NCBI RefSeq assembly: GCF_002795305.1
Contig: NZ_PGGC01000060.1
Span: 1 to 64,000, forward strand
Direction of reading: 5' to 3'
Length of the DNA stretch: 64,000 nucleotides
Origin: Aeromonas cavernicola
Lineage (GTDB): Bacteria > Pseudomonadota > Gammaproteobacteria > Enterobacterales > Aeromonadaceae
Made by a program: the position numbers and the translations under genes. Numbering within the stretch: position 1 is the stretch's first letter; each line of letters begins with the position of its first letter. The notes beneath the pieces were generated by a model. It was not told where the DNA came from, searched no databases, and saw nothing but the letters and a program-made list of their open reading frames with translations. This document shows positions 27,624-36,817 of the stretch, in pieces.

Positions 27624-28229
27624 TTATTTGCTGGGCTTTTCACTCTTCTTTTTCTTCTCCGGCAGGGGTTTACCTTCGCGGTGAATCACCTTACCGGCTT
27701 CAAATCCGATCTGGGCGGCGAGCTCTTCTAGGTCACCAGCATTGGCCTGATCACCGATGGCATAGCGATAGTTGGTGATGGAGAGCTTGTCGGCGACCGG
27801 TGTGCCCGCCACGATAGGCTCGCGCCAGCCTTGGCCGATGTGGGCGACCAAGGTGCCATTCATCAGCAGCTCACCGACGATCTCTTGGGTCGGGGTTCCC
27901 TTGCCGTAGGTCAGTCCTTGTGGATGTTTTTTGCCGACCAGCGGCTCACTGCTAGCGGGCATCAGCTTAGTGCGGATCAGCCATTTTGGGTTCTTGGTGT
28001 TCCCCACCGCTTTACCTGTTTGGTACTCATTGATCTTGATGGTTTTGATCATCTGCGCCATGAACGCTTTGGTCAGCGCTTTTTGGGCGGAGTTGGTCTC
28101 ATCAATGGCGATAGGCGCGACGTACCACGTCTGGGGGGCCACCGCCTTGGCGGTGACGGCGTGGGTGTTCTGCGCCAGTGTCAGCGGGCTGAGTAGTAAG
28201 GCAGTGAGCAAGAGTCCGATTTTCTTCAT
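27624..28229 (-). CDS. Exported protein of unknown function
   Basis: This 201-aa protein has a clear signal peptide (MKKIGLLLTALLLSPLTLAQ) and a lysine-rich tail (KKKKSEK). I recognise no domain. The mature part has WYVAPIAIDETNSAQKAL, suggestive of a soluble alpha/beta periplasmic protein; the segment YKYGKGTPTQEIV-like 'LTYGKGTPTQEIV' and 'LVAHIGQGWREP' do not name a family. It lies 11 bp downstream of the MATE gene on the same strand and is probably cotranscribed with it. Confidence 0.82.
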   Translation of the reverse strand: MKKIGLLLTALLLSPLTLAQNTHAVTAKAVAPQTWYVAPIAIDETNSAQKALTKAFMAQMIKTIKINEYQTGKAVGNTKNPKWLIRTKLMPASSEPLVGKKHPQGLTYGKGTPTQEIVGELLMNGTLVAHIGQGWREPIVAGTPVADKLSITNYRYAIGDQANAGDLEELAAQIGFEAGKVIHREGKPLPEKKKKSEKPSK

Positions 28230-28240
28230 GGTGATTCCAC

Positions 28241-29587
28241 TTATGTTTCAACAAGAATTTTGTTTTGCCAACGACGACTGCGCCAGCGCCAGAACATGGC
28301 CAGACCCCGAACCCATTCATCACAGGCAAGGGCTAGCCAGATGCCAACCAGTCCATAGCCCTGCATGATACCGAGGAAATAGGAGAGTGGCACGGCAATT
28401 CCCCACATCGAGAGCAGCGCCATGTAGAGAGGAAAACGGGCATCGCCGGTGGCGCGCAGGGCATTGATCACCACCAAATTAAAGGTGCGGCCGGGCTCAA
28501 GCAGCAGGCTGATCAGAAACAGCTGCGCGACCAGGGTAATGATATCGGCATCGTTGGTGAACAGGCTGATGATCGCCCGACCATTGAGGGCGGCCAGCAG
28601 CGCAATCACCGAGGTGACGATAAAGCCGATTTTGAGGCTTTTCATCAGCTGGTTATAGGCTTGCTCAAAACGACGTGCCCCCGCCAGATGGCCGATGATG
28701 ATCTCGTTGCCAAGGCCGATAGAGAGGCCAAACAGCAGGATAAATAAGCAGATTTGGAAGAAGTAAGATTGGGTTGCTAACGCCTTGTCGCCGAGCAGGC
28801 CGACAAACGCAGTGACCACCATAAATTGCAGCATCCAAGAGAGGTTCTCACCTGCGGCGGGGAGGCCAATATGCAGCACCTTGTCCAGCATGGCTTTGCT
28901 GGGGCGGAGGATAAGCCTTAGCTGCAAGTGAATACCGGTATAACGAGCGACCAACCCGATCAGCAGCAGCACCCCGATCAACCGGCCCGCCACGGTGCTG
29001 ATCGCCACCCCAGCAACCCCTAGGGTGGGCAGACCAAACCAGCCGTAAAGCAGCAGCAAGTTACCGACGAAGGTGATGAGGTTGACGATCAGGGTCACAT
29101 ACATGGCCTGCCTCGTGTGGCCATGGGCCCGCAGGGTGGCCGCCAAACAGAGGGCCGCGGCTTCCGGCAACAAGCACAGACCAATGATCTGCAAATAGAG
29201 GGTGCCGTCGTTCATCAAATTGGCGGGCAGGTTCATCAGCGCCAGCATGGCACTCGCGCCCGCCATGACCCCGATCGCCGCCACCAGACCAATGAGTAAG
29301 TTAAAACTGATGGCAGTGTGGACCACTCGTTGGCTAGTCACCTTATCGCCAGCCCCCAAATATTGGGTAATCACGACGCTGGTGCCGATGCTGACAAAGC
29401 TAAATAAGGTGATCGCCAGATCAAAGACCTGATTGCCGACTGCCAGCGCCGCGACCCCTTGGTAGGAGACATGTCCCACCATAAAGGTATTGAGGGCACC
29501 GGTCAGAAAGTGCAGCGCGAGATCGATAAACAGCGGCCAAGTGAGCGCAAATAGCGTACCAGGGCCGCAATGGGGTTGCGATTGCAT
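28241..29587 (-). CDS. MATE-family efflux transporter (second copy in window)
   Basis: About 448 residues with 12 membrane segments in two halves. The N-terminal HFLTGALNTFMVGHVSYQG and GAGDKVTSQRVVHTAISFN are MATE-like; the subtype is different from the pump at 853 (low identity by eye), so it is a separate branch rather than a recent duplicate. ATG 29587 is chosen; an ATG at 29638 is possible and neither has a strong ribosome-binding site. The next gene downstream encodes a secreted protein. Substrate unknown. Confidence 0.9.
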   Translation of the reverse strand: MQSQPHCGPGTLFALTWPLFIDLALHFLTGALNTFMVGHVSYQGVAALAVGNQVFDLAITLFSFVSIGTSVVITQYLGAGDKVTSQRVVHTAISFNLLIGLVAAIGVMAGASAMLALMNLPANLMNDGTLYLQIIGLCLLPEAAALCLAATLRAHGHTRQAMYVTLIVNLITFVGNLLLLYGWFGLPTLGVAGVAISTVAGRLIGVLLLIGLVARYTGIHLQLRLILRPSKAMLDKVLHIGLPAAGENLSWMLQFMVVTAFVGLLGDKALATQSYFFQICLFILLFGLSIGLGNEIIIGHLAGARRFEQAYNQLMKSLKIGFIVTSVIALLAALNGRAIISLFTNDADIITLVAQLFLISLLLEPGRTFNLVVINALRATGDARFPLYMALLSMWGIAVPLSYFLGIMQGYGLVGIWLALACDEWVRGLAMFWRWRSRRWQNKILVET

Positions 29588-29670
29588 GGTGTATCCAACA
29601 GCTATGACGGCACGGGGAGAAGCCATCTGGCCGGGCATTTAACACCAAGAGCGGGACTGACGCAATCAGA

Positions 29671-29692
29671 GGCCGGGGTGACTCCCGGCCTT
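29671..29692 (-). terminator. Hairpin after the SulP transporter gene
   Basis: A perfect GGCCGGG/CCCGGCC stem with 6-nt loop lies just past the stop. The T-run is weak on both strands, so termination is uncertain. Confidence 0.45.
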
Positions 29693-29694
29693 GT

Positions 29695-31518
29695 TTAGGC
29701 TGGGACCGAACCGGCCTCTTGCTCACTGGGGCGCGCTAAGTTGGCAGCGTCTGGCAGCGTCGTGTCTTGTGGCCAAGGGATTGGCGTGACAGCGCTAGCA
29801 GGGGTGAGCGCCTCGTCATGTTTAAACAGCGGTTCGCGATAGCAGCGGGTCATGCGCAGTGCCTGATACATGTCGGGGTAGAGGAGGATGCCCTCATCGC
29901 CGACTCGGATCCCCGCCTGCTTGAGCCAGTGGGTCATCTGGCCGTGACGCCCCGCCATGACCATATGAATACCACGCCGTTTTAGGTCCTTGTGCAACTC
30001 ACCAATCATGGTCATCACGCTGATATCTTGATGGGTGAAACAGGCCACTGCATCGATTACCAGGCACTTGGGGCTGTGTGGGTCTTGCACCAGCAGCGCC
30101 AATACCCGCCGTTTGAAGTAAGGCGCATTAAAGTAGGTGAGCGGTGAATTGAAGCGATAAACCAAGATGCCGGGAATGGCTTTGGCCTGTTCGTTATCAC
30201 CCAAGGTGCGTACCACGCCCTCTTCATCCATCCCCAGCAGTTGATCGGTGGGGCGCATCACGTTGCGTAGGAACTGAAATAGCCCCAATAGCACAGCGAG
30301 AGTAATCCCGGGAATTACCCCCATGGTCAGCACGCTGACAAAGGTGATTAACGCCAGCCAGAAGGCGGAGCGATCTGAGTGGCGCAGCGCCAACAGGCCG
30401 CGAAAGTCGGTCAGTGAGAGCGAGGCCATCACCAGCACCACCCCAAGGGCGGCAGTGGGGATAAATTGCAGCGGTGCCGTGAGGTAAAAGGTAATAAAGG
30501 CGATCACCGCGGCGGCGATGATGGAGACCAGCTGGCTTTTGCCGCCGTTGGCGTCGTTGACCGCGGTGCGCGAATCCGCCCCGCTGATGGCAAACCCTTG
30601 GGAGACCGCAGAGGCGAGGTTGGCCATGCCGAGGGCGCGAAACTCTTTATCCGCATCGATTTCGTAACCGTTTTTGGCAGCAAAGCTGCGGGCGGTCAGC
30701 ATCATCGAGACAAAGCTGACCATGGCCAAGTTTAACGCCGGCAATACCAGATCACGCATCAAACCGGGGGGAAACTGTGGCACCTGAAAGGCAGGCAGGC
30801 CTGAGCCCACTTTCCCCAAGGTGGCAATGTGAAACTGATTCAGATCCAGTCCCCATACCAGACCGGCAGTGATCACCATGGCCACCATGGAGGAGGGCCA
30901 GGAGGGCTTAAACCGCTTGGCCAACAGCAGGGTGACCAACGCAATCAGGCTCATCGCCAAGGTCGGTAGATGAGTCTGGGTAAGGTAGTGAATGGCGTTG
31001 GCGAGCCGTTCGATCAGGTAGCGTTCGGTGAAGGTAAAGCCAAAGATTTTAGACAGCTGACCCACCATGATGGTGATGGCTACGCCGTTAAGCAGCCCCA
31101 TCAAGATCGGGCGGGAGAGGAAATCGGCTAGCACCCCTAACTTAAAGCGGCTGGCAATCAGGCACCAGCAGCCGGTCATGGCGGTCATGGTCATCACCAG
31201 TTGCCAGTGGCGGGTGGCATCTCCAGCGGCGAGCGGGGTTACCACGGCGGCAATCACCGCGCATGTCGCGGCATCTGGCCCGACGATCAGTTGGCGCGAG
31301 GTGCCAAACAGAGCGTAAACCAGCATCGGCAGCATACAGGAATAGAGGCCAACAATGGCGCCTACCCCAGTCAGTTCGGCATATGCAATGGCGACCGGCA
31401 GCGCCACGGCTGCGACCGACAGTCCGGCACGCAGGTCGGGCATCAGCCAGGCGCGCTGGTATTGCAGCAGGGCCGCTAGACCGGGCAGCCAGCGTTCGAG
31501 AGAAAAGAGATCGCGCAT
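29695..31518 (-). CDS. SulP-family anion transporter with STAS domain
   Basis: This 607-aa inner-membrane protein has a 10-14 helix SulP core (LRAGLSVAAVALPVAIAYAELTG near the N-terminus) and a C-terminal cytosolic STAS domain from about residue 440 (ILVYRFNSPLTYFNAPYFKR; LVIDAVACFTHQDISV). SulP proteins carry sulfate, bicarbonate, dicarboxylates or other anions, and the substrate cannot be read from sequence. It is a single-gene unit on the minus strand. Confidence 0.93.
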   Translation of the reverse strand: MRDLFSLERWLPGLAALLQYQRAWLMPDLRAGLSVAAVALPVAIAYAELTGVGAIVGLYSCMLPMLVYALFGTSRQLIVGPDAATCAVIAAVVTPLAAGDATRHWQLVMTMTAMTGCWCLIASRFKLGVLADFLSRPILMGLLNGVAITIMVGQLSKIFGFTFTERYLIERLANAIHYLTQTHLPTLAMSLIALVTLLLAKRFKPSWPSSMVAMVITAGLVWGLDLNQFHIATLGKVGSGLPAFQVPQFPPGLMRDLVLPALNLAMVSFVSMMLTARSFAAKNGYEIDADKEFRALGMANLASAVSQGFAISGADSRTAVNDANGGKSQLVSIIAAAVIAFITFYLTAPLQFIPTAALGVVLVMASLSLTDFRGLLALRHSDRSAFWLALITFVSVLTMGVIPGITLAVLLGLFQFLRNVMRPTDQLLGMDEEGVVRTLGDNEQAKAIPGILVYRFNSPLTYFNAPYFKRRVLALLVQDPHSPKCLVIDAVACFTHQDISVMTMIGELHKDLKRRGIHMVMAGRHGQMTHWLKQAGIRVGDEGILLYPDMYQALRMTRCYREPLFKHDEALTPASAVTPIPWPQDTTLPDAANLARPSEQEAGSVPA

Positions 31519-31647
31519 TATTTAACCCATTGAGTTACTTACAGCTTTTACCCTAGTGTGCCCAAGGTTATCGAAATATTGCAATCAGGTTATGGTCCAC
31601 CATGAGCACGATCAGAGATATCGGCAGGTTGGGTCGAACTGAGATGG

Positions 31648-31908
31648 TCAGCCGTTGTTATTTCTACTTAGCCAGACGTCGATATAGCGACAGCTCGGTA
31701 CGATGGTGAGTCCTGCGGATTGCGTCCACTCAAAGAAGGCGCGGGCCAGTTGATCTGCCAGCCCTTGCGCCCGTAGCTCGGGAGGAACAAAGGTGCTGTA
31801 GGCATCGACGGTGTGAGCGTCGAGACGCCGGTAGCGTAGCCTTGCTTCTTGGCCGGCGATGAGGCAGACAAATTGCTGGTGATCGACTTGATGGATGATG
31901 TTGCTCAT
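31648..31908 (-). CDS. Small GNAT-like N-acetyltransferase (YjdJ type)
   Basis: This 86-aa protein is the short GNAT variant: ARLRYRRLDAHTVDAYSTFV, then the acyl-CoA-binding loop VPPELRAQGLADQLARAFFEW, then TIVPSCRYIDVWLSR. This subfamily consists of only the core CoA-binding half, and no substrate is established. It stands alone between the SulP and TetR genes. Confidence 0.88.
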   Translation of the reverse strand: MSNIIHQVDHQQFVCLIAGQEARLRYRRLDAHTVDAYSTFVPPELRAQGLADQLARAFFEWTQSAGLTIVPSCRYIDVWLSRNNNG

Positions 31909-32100
31909 ATGGTGGCTTCTCGTGTGGTTCTATTGCCCCACCATACCTGCTTGCCCGCCAAGGGAATAGCCCTTAGCTGGGGCTTACCTAAGAGCAGGTC
32001 ATCGCCGATCCGGCTCGCTGCCTTGCTGGTGACAGATAGCCCCTCACCACCCTATTGCAACGGGTCAGTTGCCCGCCAGTGGTGGGTAGCGAGCACCTGC

Positions 32101-32733
32101 TTACTCGCCACCTTCTCTCCCTGCGGCAATAGCACCCCAGAACAGCGTAAAAGCACAGGCTTGCCAGTGGCCATCTTGGCCCCGCTCCGGTTGCTCGACA
32201 AACAGTGCGGCGCAGGCGAGAAACTGCCCCTGACACACCTCAAGCAGCAGTGGCATGGGGGCGGGAGTGATCTCGCCGCTGGCTTGCCCCTGTGCTAACA
32301 ACGCAGGCAGAAAAGGCAGGGTATCGCTGAGGATCTGGCCGCGAGCTGAGCGGGCCAGCAGGGGAGAGTGGAACAAGCCCAGCACATATTTGAGCTCGTT
32401 AGGGTGTGTCAGCATCCAGCTCATCGCCTGCTGCCAGTAGTGGTGAGCCTGCTCGCGCAACGACAGAGAGGACGGGGCGGCACATATCTCCGCCCCTAAT
32501 CTGGTTTTGATGTCGTGATAGAGGGCAAAGATCAGAGCCTCTTTGTTGGGAAAGTGGTGAAACAGGGTGCCGTTGGCAACCCCAGCTGCCTTGGCGATAC
32601 GGGCGGTAGCGGCCCCTTGCAGACCATCCTCCGCGCACAGGGCAAGGGCCGCATCCAGCAGCAACCGACGTTTATCGGTCATGGCGGGTGGGGCGTTGTC
32701 TGGTGCTAAATGGGTCATATCATGCTGCTCCAT
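32101..32733 (-). CDS. TetR/AcrR-family transcriptional regulator
   Basis: About 210 residues. The N-terminal HTH is clear: RRLLLDAALALCAEDGLQGA then TARIAKAAGVANGTLFHHFP. The C-terminal half is the ligand-binding domain. The ATG at 32733 overlaps the stop of the aldehyde dehydrogenase gene (TGATG), so the two are translationally coupled. A perfect-armed palindrome just upstream of the dehydrogenase is a plausible operator, so this protein probably represses the pair and is relieved by an aldehyde or related compound; this is inference. Confidence 0.92.
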   Translation of the reverse strand: MEQHDMTHLAPDNAPPAMTDKRRLLLDAALALCAEDGLQGAATARIAKAAGVANGTLFHHFPNKEALIFALYHDIKTRLGAEICAAPSSLSLREQAHHYWQQAMSWMLTHPNELKYVLGLFHSPLLARSARGQILSDTLPFLPALLAQGQASGEITPAPMPLLLEVCQGQFLACAALFVEQPERGQDGHWQACAFTLFWGAIAAGREGGE

Positions 32734-34178
32734 CAACGTAGCAAGAAGGCCATCATCAGTTTTTGGAACCAGCGCTGGTAGGGCGGGTGAACCAAGCCGC
32801 CAGTGCTGAACTTGCCCCGAGTGAGCACGGTTTTCGCCTTGGAGAAGGTCAGAAATCCCTCATGGCCGTGGTAGTGGCCCATGCCGGAAGCGCCAATGCC
32901 GCCAAAAGGGGCATCGTCAGCGGCGACGTGCAACAGACAGTCGTTGATCGCCATGCCGCCAGCGTGAGTTTCGTTCGTCACCCGCGTTTGCAACTCGGGA
33001 TCGAAGCTCATCAGGTAGAGAGCAAGTGGGCGGGGCCGCTCAGTGATATAGGCAAGGGCTTGGTCAAGGGAGTCGTAAGGGATGATCGGTAGCAGTGGGC
33101 CGAAGATCTCTTGCTGCATGACTTGGCAGTGGGCGGGCACCTCAGTGAGCAGATGGGGGGCGAGCAGGCGCTGGCTGTCATCTCTGGCTGGGCTGCCACA
33201 GGGGTGGATCTGGGCCCCCGCCTGTTTGGCTTCCTCCAGCCAGCTGATGAGGCGCTGATATTGGCGATCGTTGATGATGGCGCTGTAATCGGCACTGGCC
33301 AGTCCTTGGGGGTAGCAGCGGGTGAAGTGGCTGCGATAGGCGTCAATAAAGGGCTCGACCTCGCTGCGGGGCAGTAACACATAGTCAGGGGCCACGCAGA
33401 TCTGCCCAGCGTTGAGGCTCTTACCGAAGATCATCCGCGCGACGGCGGTGGCAACGGGCATGTCGGGGGCGATCAGGCAAGGGCTCTTGCCGCCAAGCTC
33501 TAGGGTCAGTGGCGTGAGCTGTGGCGCGGCGGCGGCCATCACCTGCTTGCCCACCATGGTCGAGCCGGTAAACAGCAAGTGATCGAACGGGAGTGCGCTG
33601 AAAGCGGCCGCGATCTGGGCATCTCCTTCGATGATGGTGATCTCCTGCTCGTCAAACACGCTGGTGAGCAGGGTGCGCAACACCGCGTTAGTGTGAGGGG
33701 TGAACTCGGAGAGCTTCAGCATCACCCGATTACCCGCCGCGAGTGCGGTGATCAGCGGGCCGAGGCTCAACATCACCGGAAAATTCCACGGCACTATGAT
33801 ACCCACCACCCCGAGCGGCTGATAGTGGACCGCGACCTTAGCCGGTGCGAGCAGCAGCCCAGCATGGCGGCGCTGGGGCCGCATCCAGCGTTTGAGTCGT
33901 TGCTGGGTGTAGTTGATCTGCATGATGCAGGGCAGTACATCGGCAATCAGGCTGTCGTCGTGGCTGCGCTGGCCATAATCGGCGGCCAGCGCATGACACA
34001 AGGGTGTTTTATGGGCCAACAGGGCCTGCTTGAGTTTGGCCAGTTGGGCACGGCGCTCTGCTAGCGTGGGCATCGGGTGGGCATGGTAAGCCTGTTTGAG
34101 GCGTGCCAGTTGATCCGGCAGGGCCAGCTTCTGGGCGAGGATCTCATCGGGACTAGGTTGCTGCTGTGCTGCGTCCAT
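32733..34178 (-). CDS. Coniferyl-aldehyde-type aldehyde dehydrogenase
   Basis: This 481-aa NAD(P)-dependent enzyme oxidises aldehydes to acids. The ALDH signatures are LELGGKSPCLIAPDM (with catalytic glutamate) near residue 225 and the catalytic cysteine in NAGQICVAPDY near 260. The N-terminal LKQAYHAHPMPTLAERRAQL and C-terminal hydrophobic tail (WFQKLMMAFLLR) match the coniferyl aldehyde dehydrogenase group, which in gammaproteobacteria are broad-range detoxifying enzymes. It is followed by its coupled TetR gene. Confidence 0.92.
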   Translation of the reverse strand: MDAAQQQPSPDEILAQKLALPDQLARLKQAYHAHPMPTLAERRAQLAKLKQALLAHKTPLCHALAADYGQRSHDDSLIADVLPCIMQINYTQQRLKRWMRPQRRHAGLLLAPAKVAVHYQPLGVVGIIVPWNFPVMLSLGPLITALAAGNRVMLKLSEFTPHTNAVLRTLLTSVFDEQEITIIEGDAQIAAAFSALPFDHLLFTGSTMVGKQVMAAAAPQLTPLTLELGGKSPCLIAPDMPVATAVARMIFGKSLNAGQICVAPDYVLLPRSEVEPFIDAYRSHFTRCYPQGLASADYSAIINDRQYQRLISWLEEAKQAGAQIHPCGSPARDDSQRLLAPHLLTEVPAHCQVMQQEIFGPLLPIIPYDSLDQALAYITERPRPLALYLMSFDPELQTRVTNETHAGGMAINDCLLHVAADDAPFGGIGASGMGHYHGHEGFLTFSKAKTVLTRGKFSTGGLVHPPYQRWFQKLMMAFLLR

Positions 34179-34200
34179 GGTCTGCTCCGTGGGTAAAAAA

Positions 34201-34218
34201 ACCGACTGATTAGTCGGT
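34201..34218 (-). promoter_or_regulatory. Palindromic operator upstream of the aldehyde dehydrogenase-TetR pair
   Basis: Arms ACCGACT and AGTCGGT separated by four bases form a near-perfect inverted repeat about 23-40 bp before the dehydrogenase ATG. On the minus strand it is followed at once by TTTTTTT, so it also looks like a hairpin-T-run. A TetR operator is the more likely reading since a coupled TetR gene follows. Confidence 0.6.
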
Positions 34219-34378
34219 CAGAATCTAGGTGAGAATGAACCTGCTGTAAAGCCTTGCTATCGATCGAACCAGAATGGGCGCTATCTGTGCGACTGCGCAC
34301 AGTTTTAACGCGGCAAGGTTGGTTAGCTATCCAATAAGAGGTATTTGATGGGGATGCGCTGATATGAGGAGATGCTAA

Positions 34379-34672
34379 ATGAGTGCCGAATTAAATTGCT
34401 TATTAACCCGCCTTAACGATGTCGTGGAGCGAATGCCCGACTGTTTTAATACCTATGAATTTGCCCAGAAGTTGGCCCTGCACTACCAGCCCGAATTCTT
34501 TGCCGCTGGCCACTCTCTGGCCCAGCATGAGGGGAAGACCCTGCGGATACTGCACCAGAAAATCGCAGAGGCGCTGGCCAGCAGTGAGGGGGTGATTGAA
34601 GGGGCCCTGCTGCCCTGTGTGACCCCTTGGGGCGAGAAAGCGAGTTCACCTCGCTGGCATCGTAAATTTTGA
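34379..34672 (+). CDS. Hypothetical protein, 97 aa
   Basis: A small soluble protein preceded by AGGAG at a suitable distance, with codon use like neighbouring genes. I recognise no family. The sequence is helix-rich in its first 70 residues (FNTYEFAQKLALHYQPEFFA; LRILHQKIAEALAS) and ends basic. The helix-turn pattern is not a classic HTH. It is divergent from the dehydrogenase pair and likely monocistronic. Confidence 0.65.
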   Translation: MSAELNCLLTRLNDVVERMPDCFNTYEFAQKLALHYQPEFFAAGHSLAQHEGKTLRILHQKIAEALASSEGVIEGALLPCVTPWGEKASSPRWHRKF

Positions 34673-34879
34673 GCCACCCCGTAAACCGCTAACGTTGACC
34701 TGTTAACCGTCAGCGTTGCTGTTTATTTGACTTCCTTGACCAGGAGTGTGCCATGTTTAGAAGCAGTAGGGAGGCTGATCTATGCCGTGTTACTACTCGC
34801 CTTGAGTTGGCATAACAAAGTTGTCTAGGGAAGACGGTGGCCCTGATTCAGACCACTGATAAGTAATTAAGGAGTCAAT

Positions 34880-36592
34880 ATGAAGCGGCTGATGTTAATA
34901 GGCTTATGTGGCATGTGTGGTGTCATTACTCAGGTAGCCGCTGCAAACCATGGCGGTGTGGCGGATGCCATCTACTATGGTGGCGACATCGTCACCATCG
35001 ACGATAAGCAGCCCACGGTGGAAGCGCTGGCCATCAAAGAGGGGGTGATTGTCGCCGTGGGGGCGCGCAGTGAGATTGAACAGCTAAAAGGCACGCAAAC
35101 GCAGATGGTCGATTTGCATGGCCACACCCTGCTGCCTGGGTTTATGGATGCCCATAGCCACTACATAAACGCCTTAACAGTGGCTAACCAGTTGAAGTTA
35201 TACGCCCCACCGGCAGGGCCTGGTAAGGATGTAGCCAGTATCTTGGCTGAGCTCAAGCAGTTTGTCGCTACTCAGCAGATCCCTAAGGGCACCTTAATCC
35301 AAGCGTATGGTTATGATGACAACGCCATGTCCAATGGTCGTCTGCTCAATCGAGATGATCTTGATGCTGCGCTCCCCGATCATCCGGTGATTGTGCACCA
35401 CGTCTCGATGCATGGCGGAGTGCTAAATAGTCTGGCGTTGGCCAAATTTAAGATAACTGCCCAGACCGTGACCCCTGAGGGGGGCATCATAGTGCGAAAA
35501 AGCGGCACTAATGAGCCGTATGGCCTGATCATGGAGACTGCCTTTTTGCCCATTTTTGGTGGACTGCCAAAGCCACAAACCGATCAAGAGATCGTGGCGG
35601 CGACCCAAGCTGGACAGCAACTCTATGCCAAGGCAGGGATCACCACGGCCCATGAAGGGGCCTCTCATGCGGTAGACATCGCGCTGATGCAAAAAGCCGC
35701 TCGCTTGGGGGCCAACATTATCGATGTGGTCGCCTTTACCTTTATGACCGATATGGAACAGGTGTTAGCGGAGAATCCACCTGCATCGTTTGGCAAATAT
35801 GTTGATCGCCTCAAGTTAGGTGGGATTAAAGTCACCATTGATGGTTCGCCGCAAGGCAAAACCGCCCTGTTTAGTACCCCTTATTTGACCGGTGGGCCGA
35901 GTGGCGAACCAGACTGGCGTGGTGAGCCGACCATTCCGGCGGCCTTAGTGAACAAGGTTGTTAAGCATGTTTACGACCTCGGGCTGCCGCTCAATCTACA
36001 TGCCAACGGGGACGCCGCCATCGACATGTTTTTGGCTGCCCATGAGTTTGCCGCGCCAACGAGCCTGGATAAAGATCGTCGTACCACCGTGATCCATTCC
36101 CAGTTTGTCCGCCCAGATCAGCTCGATAAGTATGCCAAATACAACATCATTCCTTCGATGTATACCCTGCATACCTACTACTTTGCTGAAGCCCACAAGG
36201 CCAATCGTGGCTTACAACAGGCGCAATATATCAACCCGATGCGTGATGCCATTGACCGTGGGCTGCCCGTGACCAACCACACCGATTTCGTGGTGGCTCC
36301 GCTTGATCAGCTTTTTATGCTGTGGTCGGCGGTCAATCGGCAATCACGGGGAGGGGAGGTATTTGGTGCTGATCAGCGCATTAGCCCGCTTGAAGGCTTA
36401 AAAGCGATGACGATCAACGTGGCCCATCAGTACCGTGAAGAAGATCGTAAAGGCACCCTGACCGTGGGTAAGTTGGCCGACATGGTGATCTTGGATAACA
36501 ACCCCCTTAAGGTGGCGCCAATGGCCATTAAGGAGATACAGGTGCTGGAGACCATCAAAGAGGGCACCACCATTTATCGCTACGGTCAGTGA
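34880..36592 (+). CDS. Exported amidohydrolase (YtcJ-like, amidohydro_3)
   Basis: This 570-aa protein has a signal peptide (to about VAAAN) and the metal-dependent amidohydrolase fold: GHTLLPGFMDAHSHY (HxH metal motif) near residue 85, LHANGDAAIDMFL and VIHSQFVRPDQL in the barrel, HTDFVVAPLD near 465, and GTLTVGKLADMVILDNNPL at the end. Members of the YtcJ group hydrolyse unknown substrates. Export to the periplasm is unusual but seen in several gammaproteobacteria. A strong terminator follows. Confidence 0.9.
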   Translation: MKRLMLIGLCGMCGVITQVAAANHGGVADAIYYGGDIVTIDDKQPTVEALAIKEGVIVAVGARSEIEQLKGTQTQMVDLHGHTLLPGFMDAHSHYINALTVANQLKLYAPPAGPGKDVASILAELKQFVATQQIPKGTLIQAYGYDDNAMSNGRLLNRDDLDAALPDHPVIVHHVSMHGGVLNSLALAKFKITAQTVTPEGGIIVRKSGTNEPYGLIMETAFLPIFGGLPKPQTDQEIVAATQAGQQLYAKAGITTAHEGASHAVDIALMQKAARLGANIIDVVAFTFMTDMEQVLAENPPASFGKYVDRLKLGGIKVTIDGSPQGKTALFSTPYLTGGPSGEPDWRGEPTIPAALVNKVVKHVYDLGLPLNLHANGDAAIDMFLAAHEFAAPTSLDKDRRTTVIHSQFVRPDQLDKYAKYNIIPSMYTLHTYYFAEAHKANRGLQQAQYINPMRDAIDRGLPVTNHTDFVVAPLDQLFMLWSAVNRQSRGGEVFGADQRISPLEGLKAMTINVAHQYREEDRKGTLTVGKLADMVILDNNPLKVAPMAIKEIQVLETIKEGTTIYRYGQ

Positions 36593-36626
36593 GTAGCGGA
36601 GTGTTATCAGCCGAGGTGCGATGGCG

Positions 36627-36666
36627 AATAACCAGAGGGAGGCGATGCCTCCCTCTGGTTATTTCA
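36627..36666 (+). terminator. Strong terminator after the amidohydrolase
   Basis: A 17-bp perfect stem (AATAACCAGAGGGAGGC and its complement) with a 3-nt loop lies 35 bp past the stop. The T content comes from the stem base, and the symmetry allows function on both strands. Confidence 0.82.
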
Positions 36667-36817
36667 CCGTTAGCATTGTCCCATTAGGTTAGGTCGCTCA
36701 CCATGTTGGCCCTACGTCGTGCTCGACATCCTCACCTCCTGCCTGTGCGCTGCGGTTTCTGTGCGTGATGGGAGTCCGCTCCGGTGTGTATTACCGAGGG
36801 GAGCTCTGCGATGGTTA

